Assembly (NCBI RefSeq): GCF_029837695.1
Contig: NZ_JAOEEA010000001.1
Span: 434,001-498,000 of the forward strand
Source: Pseudomonas sp. GD04019
Lineage (GTDB): Bacteria > Pseudomonadota > Gammaproteobacteria > Pseudomonadales > Pseudomonadaceae
DNA length: 64,000 nucleotides
Direction: 5' to 3'
The notes beneath the pieces are model-generated. The model saw only the letters and a list, made by a program, of their open reading frames with translations. It was not told the origin of the DNA and searched no databases. This document shows positions 59,902 to 64,000 of the stretch, in pieces. Position 1 is the first letter of the stretch, and each line of letters begins with the position of its first letter. The translations under genes were made by a program, and so were the position numbers.

Positions 59902-61698
59902 ATGTCCCACAGCGGATTCGGCTGGACCCTGGGCGAATGGCAACAGGCCTATCGCAGCGAACAACTGCAACCGAGCGTGCTCGCCGAGCTGCTCGCGCAA
60001 CTGGCGAGCGACGATCCGGCCTGGATAAGCCTGGCCACACCGATCCAGCTGCAGGCCCAACTCGACGCCCTCGCCGAGCGCCTGGCCGCCGTCGAAGATG
60101 ACTTGAGCAAGCTGCCGCTGTACGGCGTGCCCTTCGCCATCAAGGACAACATCGACGCGGCAGGATGGAAAACCACCGCCGCCTGCCCCGAGTTCGCCTA
60201 CACGGCCGAGCAGGACGCCCATGTGGTCGCCAAGCTGCGCGCCGCCGGCGCCATCGTCATCGGCAAGACCAATCTCGACCAGTTCGCCACCGGCCTGGTC
60301 GGCACGCGCTCGCCCTACGGCGCGGTGCCCAACAGCTTCAACCCGGATTACGTCAGCGGCGGTTCCAGCTCCGGCTCGGCAAGCGTGGTGGCGCGCGGCC
60401 TGGTGCCCTTCGCCCTGGGTACCGACACCGCCGGCTCAGGCCGCGTGCCGGCCGGTTTCAACAATATCGTCGGGCTCAAACCGACCAAGGGCTGGCTGTC
60501 CACCACAGGCCTGGTACCGGCCTGCCGCAGCCTGGACTGCATCTCGGTATTCGCCCTGACCGTGGCCGACGCCCAGGCCGTGGCCAACATCGCCGGCGGC
60601 TATGACGCCAGCGATGCCTACAGCCGCAAGAACCCCAACAACGCCAAGGTCGGCATGCCGGCCAAGCCGCGCCTGGCCGTGCCGGCGGCGCCCGAGTTCT
60701 TCGGCGATGCCGGCAACCAGCAGGTCTTCGAGCAGGCGCTGGGCAAGCTGCGCGAGCTGGGCGCCGAGCTGGTGGAGATCGACTTCAGCCCCTTCCAGCA
60801 ACTGGCCGAGCAGCTCTACTACGGTTCCTGGGTCGCCGAACGCACGGTGGCGCTGGAAGCTGTCGAGCCCGCCCACATCAACTCGGTGGTGCGCGGCATA
60901 GTCGCCAACGGCGAGAAATACAGCGCCTGCGATGCCTACAAGGCCGAGTACATCCGCGCCGAGCTGGCGCGCCAGATCAACGACGCCCTGGCCGGTTTCG
61001 ACGCTCTGGTGGTGCCGACCTCGCCGACCATCCGCACCTTGGCCGAGATGGAGGCCGAGCCTGTGCTGTTCAACAGCCAGTTCGGCACCTACACCAACTT
61101 CACCAACCTCGCCGACCTGTCTGCCCTCGCTGTACCCGCAGGCCTGCGCGCCGATGGCCTGCCGGCCGGCATCACCCTGCTCGCCCCGGCCTGGCACGAC
61201 CAGGCCCTGGCCGCCCTCGGTCGCCGCTGGCAGGAATTCCTCGCTCTGCCACTGGGCGCCACCGGCCGCTCGCTGCCGGCCCAGACTGTATCCGCCCAGG
61301 CACCGGGCAGCGTGCGCGTGGCCGTGGTTGGCGCACACCTCACCGGCATGCCGCTCAATTTCCAGCTACTCACCCGCGACGCGGTGCTGGTCGAGCAGAC
61401 CACCAGCGCCGCCAGCTACCGGCTGTATGCCCTGCCCGGCACCGTGCCGCCCAAGCCGGGCCTGGCGCGGGTCAGTGAGGACGGCGCCGAGATCATCGTC
61501 GAGCTGTGGGATGTACCGCAGGCGCGCTTCGGTGAGTTCGTCGCCGAGATCCCGCCGCCGCTGGGCATCGGCAACCTGCAGCTGGCCGACGGCCGCTGGG
61601 TCAAGGGCTTTATCTGCGAGCCCTATGCGCTGGCCGGCGCCCGCGACATCACCAGCTTCGGCGGCTGGCGCGCCTTTATCACCAGCCTCAAGGGCTGA
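59902..61698 (+). CDS. atzF: Allophanate hydrolase
   Basis: This 598-residue amidase-signature enzyme splits allophanate (urea-1-carboxylate) into ammonia and CO2, the second step of the ATP-dependent urea amidolyase route. The Ser-cisSer-Lys triad is visible as K81 (AIKDN), the cis-serine in SGGSSSGSAS at about 156 and the nucleophile S179 (TAGSGR). The C-terminal 150 residues form the allophanate-hydrolase-specific domain (VAVVGAHLTGMPLNFQL, ending ITSFGGWRAF). The urea carboxylase partner is not within the window. It starts with AAGGAA upstream, behind a sigma-54 promoter, and a GntR gene follows 4 bases later. Confidence 0.93.
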   Translation: MSHSGFGWTLGEWQQAYRSEQLQPSVLAELLAQLASDDPAWISLATPIQLQAQLDALAERLAAVEDDLSKLPLYGVPFAIKDNIDAAGWKTTAACPEFAYTAEQDAHVVAKLRAAGAIVIGKTNLDQFATGLVGTRSPYGAVPNSFNPDYVSGGSSSGSASVVARGLVPFALGTDTAGSGRVPAGFNNIVGLKPTKGWLSTTGLVPACRSLDCISVFALTVADAQAVANIAGGYDASDAYSRKNPNNAKVGMPAKPRLAVPAAPEFFGDAGNQQVFEQALGKLRELGAELVEIDFSPFQQLAEQLYYGSWVAERTVALEAVEPAHINSVVRGIVANGEKYSACDAYKAEYIRAELARQINDALAGFDALVVPTSPTIRTLAEMEAEPVLFNSQFGTYTNFTNLADLSALAVPAGLRADGLPAGITLLAPAWHDQALAALGRRWQEFLALPLGATGRSLPAQTVSAQAPGSVRVAVVGAHLTGMPLNFQLLTRDAVLVEQTTSAASYRLYALPGTVPPKPGLARVSEDGAEIIVELWDVPQARFGEFVAEIPPPLGIGNLQLADGRWVKGFICEPYALAGARDITSFGGWRAFITSLKG

Positions 61699-61702
61699 AG
61701 AC

Positions 61703-62473
61703 ATGTCCAAGCGCGTGGCACCACCCAGCCTGGCCGACGGCATCTACCGGCAGTTGAAGGAGGACATCTTCGAATTCCGCCTGCTGCCGGGTGATCGCTT
61801 CAGCGAGGGCGAGGTGGCCGAACGGATGGCGGTCAGCCGCACGCCGGTGCGCCAGGCGCTGTACCGGCTGCAGCGTGAGGGCTACCTGCAGGTGCATTTT
61901 CGCAGCGGCTGGCAGGTCAGCCCGCTGGACTTCGAGCAGTTCGAGGAGTTCTACGACCTGCGCACCCTGCTCGAACTGGAGGCGGTACGTCGCCTGTGCC
62001 AACGCCCCGAAGCCGAGCCGAGCCCCGCACTGCAACAACTCAGTTGCACCTGGTTGGTGCAACCCGAGCAGCGCCTGCGGGATGGCAGGGCGGTTTCCCT
62101 GCTCGACGAACAGTTCCACTGCCAGCTGGTGGAGGCCGGCGGCAACCGCGAGATGGCCCGCGTGCACCTGGAGGTCACCGAGAAGATCCGCATTCTAAGG
62201 CGCCTGGACTTCACCCAGACGCCACGGATTACCGCCACCTACAACGAACACGGACGGATTCTCGGCGCGATCCTCGCGCGCCGATGCGAAGAGGCACAGC
62301 TATTGCTCAGGACCCATATCGAGGAGAGCAAGGCGGAAGTGCGCAAGCTCACTCTGCACATGCTGCACAGCGCCCGACAGAAGGCGCAGGCGGCGCAGGG
62401 CGAGCGCGATGACCTTGGTTCCACTGCCAGAACGGATAACAACAACCCAGCAGTTCAACACTCAAGTTCGTGA
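61703..62473 (+). CDS. GntR-family transcriptional regulator (FadR/VanR type)
   Basis: This 256-residue regulator has a winged helix-turn-helix (about 10-75; LADGIYRQLKEDIFEFRLLPGDRFSEGEVAERMAVSRTPVRQAL in part) and a C-terminal all-helical FCD ligand domain (about 85-225) with metal-ligand-like Asp and His residues (DEQFHCQLVEAGGN, NEHGRILGAI). It probably controls this urea/allophanate operon. The last 25 residues (DLGSTARTDNNNPAVQHSSS) have AT-richer, unusual codons and look like extension of the frame into the leader of urtA, which starts 14 bases after the stop. Confidence 0.88.
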   Translation: MSKRVAPPSLADGIYRQLKEDIFEFRLLPGDRFSEGEVAERMAVSRTPVRQALYRLQREGYLQVHFRSGWQVSPLDFEQFEEFYDLRTLLELEAVRRLCQRPEAEPSPALQQLSCTWLVQPEQRLRDGRAVSLLDEQFHCQLVEAGGNREMARVHLEVTEKIRILRRLDFTQTPRITATYNEHGRILGAILARRCEEAQLLLRTHIEESKAEVRKLTLHMLHSARQKAQAAQGERDDLGSTARTDNNNPAVQHSSS

Positions 62474-62487
62474 ATGGAGATCGCACT

Positions 62488-63753
62488 ATGCAACGTCGCA
62501 GCCTGATCAAGGCCTTCACCCTTTCCGCTTCCATCGCCGCCATGGGCATGACCTGGACCGTACAGGCCGCCGAGACCATCAAGGTCGGCATCCTGCACTC
62601 GCTGTCCGGCACCATGGCCATCTCCGAGACCTCGCTGAAAGACATGGCGCTGATGACCATCGACGAGATCAACGCCAAGGGCGGCGTCAATGGCAAGCAG
62701 CTGGAAGCGGTGGTGGTCGACCCGGCCTCCAACTGGCCGCTGTTCGCCGAGAAGGCACGCCAGCTGCTGACCCAGGACAAGGTCGACGTGGTCTTCGGCT
62801 GCTGGACCTCGGTATCGCGCAAGTCCGTGCTGCCGGTATTCGAGGAACTCAACGGCCTGCTGTTCTACCCGGTCCAGTACGAAGGCGAAGAGATGTCGCC
62901 GAACGTCTTCTACACCGGTGCGGCGCCAAACCAGCAGGCCATCCCGGCCGTCGAGTACCTGATGAGCGAAGACGGCGGCGGCGCCAAGCGCTACTTTCTG
63001 CTCGGCACCGACTACGTCTACCCGCGCACCACCAACAAGATCCTGCGCAGCTTCCTGCATTCCAAAGGCGTGCAGGACAAGGATATCGAAGAGGTCTACA
63101 CCCCCTTCGGTCATAGCGACTATCAAACCATCGTCGCCAACATCAAGAAGTTCTCCGCCGGCGGCAAGACCGCGGTGATCTCCACCGTCAACGGCGACTC
63201 CAACGTGCCGTTCTACAAGGAACTGGCCAACCAGGGCATCGAAGCCACCGACATCCCGGTGGTGGCCTTCTCGGTCGGCGAGGAAGAACTGCGCGGCATC
63301 GACACCAAGCCGCTGGTTGGCCAGCTGGCGGCCTGGAACTACTTCCAGTCGGTGGACAACTCGGTCAACACCGCCTTCGTCGACAAGTGGAAGGCCTATG
63401 CCAAGGCCAAGAACCTGCCGAACTACCAGACCGCGGTGACCAACGACCCGATGGAAGCCACCTACGTCGGCATCAACATGTGGGCCCAGGCCGTGGAAAA
63501 GGCCGGTACCACCGACGTCGACAAGGTGCGCGAGGCCCTGGCCGGCCAGACATTCGCCGCGCCGAGCGGCTACACCCTGACCATGGACAAGACCAACCAC
63601 CACCTGCACAAGCCGGTGATGATCGGCGAAGTCCAGGAGGACGGTCAGTTCTCCATCGTCTGGCAGACCGAAGGCCCGCTGCGCGCCCAACCGTGGAGCC
63701 CCTTCATCCCCGGCAACGACAAGAAGCCGGACTACGCGGTGAAGTCCAACTGA
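62488..63753 (+). CDS. urtA: Urea ABC transporter substrate-binding protein
   Basis: This 421-residue periplasmic protein binds urea (possibly short amides) and delivers it to UrtBCDE, whose genes should lie beyond the window. The signal sequence begins QRRSLIKAF, a Tat-like twin-arginine pattern, and ends AQAAE-like at VQAAE (about residue 29). The branched-chain amino acid binding-protein fold shows VGILHSLSGTMA, VVVDPASNWP, DVVFGCWTSVSRKSVLP, NGLLFYPVQYEGEE and NDPMEATYVGINMW, the UrtA signatures. GGAGA lies 7 bases upstream. It corresponds to PA4858, here joined to the allophanate hydrolase operon. Confidence 0.94.
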   Translation: MQRRSLIKAFTLSASIAAMGMTWTVQAAETIKVGILHSLSGTMAISETSLKDMALMTIDEINAKGGVNGKQLEAVVVDPASNWPLFAEKARQLLTQDKVDVVFGCWTSVSRKSVLPVFEELNGLLFYPVQYEGEEMSPNVFYTGAAPNQQAIPAVEYLMSEDGGGAKRYFLLGTDYVYPRTTNKILRSFLHSKGVQDKDIEEVYTPFGHSDYQTIVANIKKFSAGGKTAVISTVNGDSNVPFYKELANQGIEATDIPVVAFSVGEEELRGIDTKPLVGQLAAWNYFQSVDNSVNTAFVDKWKAYAKAKNLPNYQTAVTNDPMEATYVGINMWAQAVEKAGTTDVDKVREALAGQTFAAPSGYTLTMDKTNHHLHKPVMIGEVQEDGQFSIVWQTEGPLRAQPWSPFIPGNDKKPDYAVKSN

Positions 63754-63793
63754 GCTGAGTGAGGCTTTCGGGGAGTCCGCGTGCGTCATGGCA

Positions 63794-63906
63794 TCCCCAG
63801 CCCCTCTCCCATGAGGCGAGGGGTGACGGAGCGCCAGCCACCGTAGACCTCTCATGGCACCACACGCTTCCCCTCTCCCTCCGGGAGAGGGGCCAGGGGA
63901 GAGGGT
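63794..63906. repeat. CCCTCTCCC-type intergenic repeat pair
   Basis: Two units: CCCCTCTCCCatgaGGCGAGGGG (63797-63819), and CCCCTCTCCCtccGGGAGAGGGG followed by a further GGGAGAGGG (63870-63905). They fill the first part of the gap after urtA. Confidence 0.78.
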
Positions 63907-63937
63907 GTGTCAGCCGACACCGATCTCTCTCGGGCTC

Positions 63938-63987
63938 GTAGCCCGGATGCAATCCGGGAATCGCCTCCGGATTGCATCCGGGCTACG
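63938..63987. repeat. GTAGCCCGGATGCAATCCGGG inverted repeat, copy 2
   Basis: Nearly perfect inverted repeat: GTAGCCCGGATGCAATCCGG at the left and CCGGATTGCATCCGGGCTAC at the right with a short centre. The left arm is identical to the copy at 34259. The remaining bases to the window end show nothing more. Confidence 0.88.
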
Positions 63988-64000
63988 GCCACCTGCAAAG

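Overview
The window is GC-rich chromosomal DNA of a Pseudomonas, most likely from the aeruginosa/mendocina/alcaligenes side of the genus. The evidence is product by product: CopA/CueR, a RIO1-like kinase, PbpC/YfhM, and above all a long block whose gene order I recall from P. aeruginosa PAO1 PA4839-PA4858: speA, SUI1 factor, Nudix, DUF2333, gcbA, ctpL, dsbD, aroQ, accB, accC, prmA, DUF3426, dusB, fis, purH, purD, retS, marC, urtA. I see no phage, transposase, CRISPR array, rRNA or tRNA. Almost all sequence is coding, and no non-coding stretch exceeds 320 bases.

Layout. 1-9.8 kb: the end of a copper ATPase gene overlapping cueR; a TonB-dependent siderophore receptor; a haem-less ferritin convergent with it; two divergent LysR/oxidoreductase modules; an EamA exporter; a RIO-like kinase; and a DUF2218 gene. 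9.8-14.5 kb: a two-gene phosphorelay on the minus strand, made of a periplasmic-binding-domain hybrid kinase with its own HPt and a response regulator with a broken HD-GYP domain. 14.6-20.4 kb: ada, a MazG-like gene, cmoM, twin DUF4136 lipoproteins, a GNAT enzyme, a YdcZ-like membrane protein and a diguanylate cyclase. 20.4-28.6 kb: pbpC and yfhM, here separated by a DUF559 gene and a small membrane-protein gene. 28.6-34.3 kb: a Cache-type chemoreceptor, a YbaK-like deacylase, a MATE transporter, a GAF-GGDEF protein and DUF2214. 34.4-54.2 kb: the conserved speA-to-purD block (polyamine synthesis, c-di-GMP, phosphate chemotaxis, disulfide reduction, fatty-acid entry, ribosome and tRNA modification, nucleoid protein, purines). 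54.3-59.7 kb: an MHS-type MFS transporter with a long extracytoplasmic insert, retS and marC. 59.9-63.8 kb: allophanate hydrolase, a GntR regulator and urtA, a urea-nitrogen unit behind a good sigma-54 promoter.

Themes. Surface-lifestyle signalling is dense: three diguanylate cyclases with intact GG(D/E)EF and I-sites, a degenerate HD-GYP regulator, RetS and two chemoreceptors. Nutrient-linked promoters can be read directly: a PHO box before ctpL, a sigma-54 -24/-12 element before allophanate hydrolase, and a sigma-28-like element before the other chemoreceptor. Several families of intergenic inverted repeats recur between operons. I found no wholly new system. The best candidates for undescribed biology are the SBP-kinase/degenerate HD-GYP pair, the ctpL leader, the palindromes between the MFS gene and retS, and the MFS extracytoplasmic insert.
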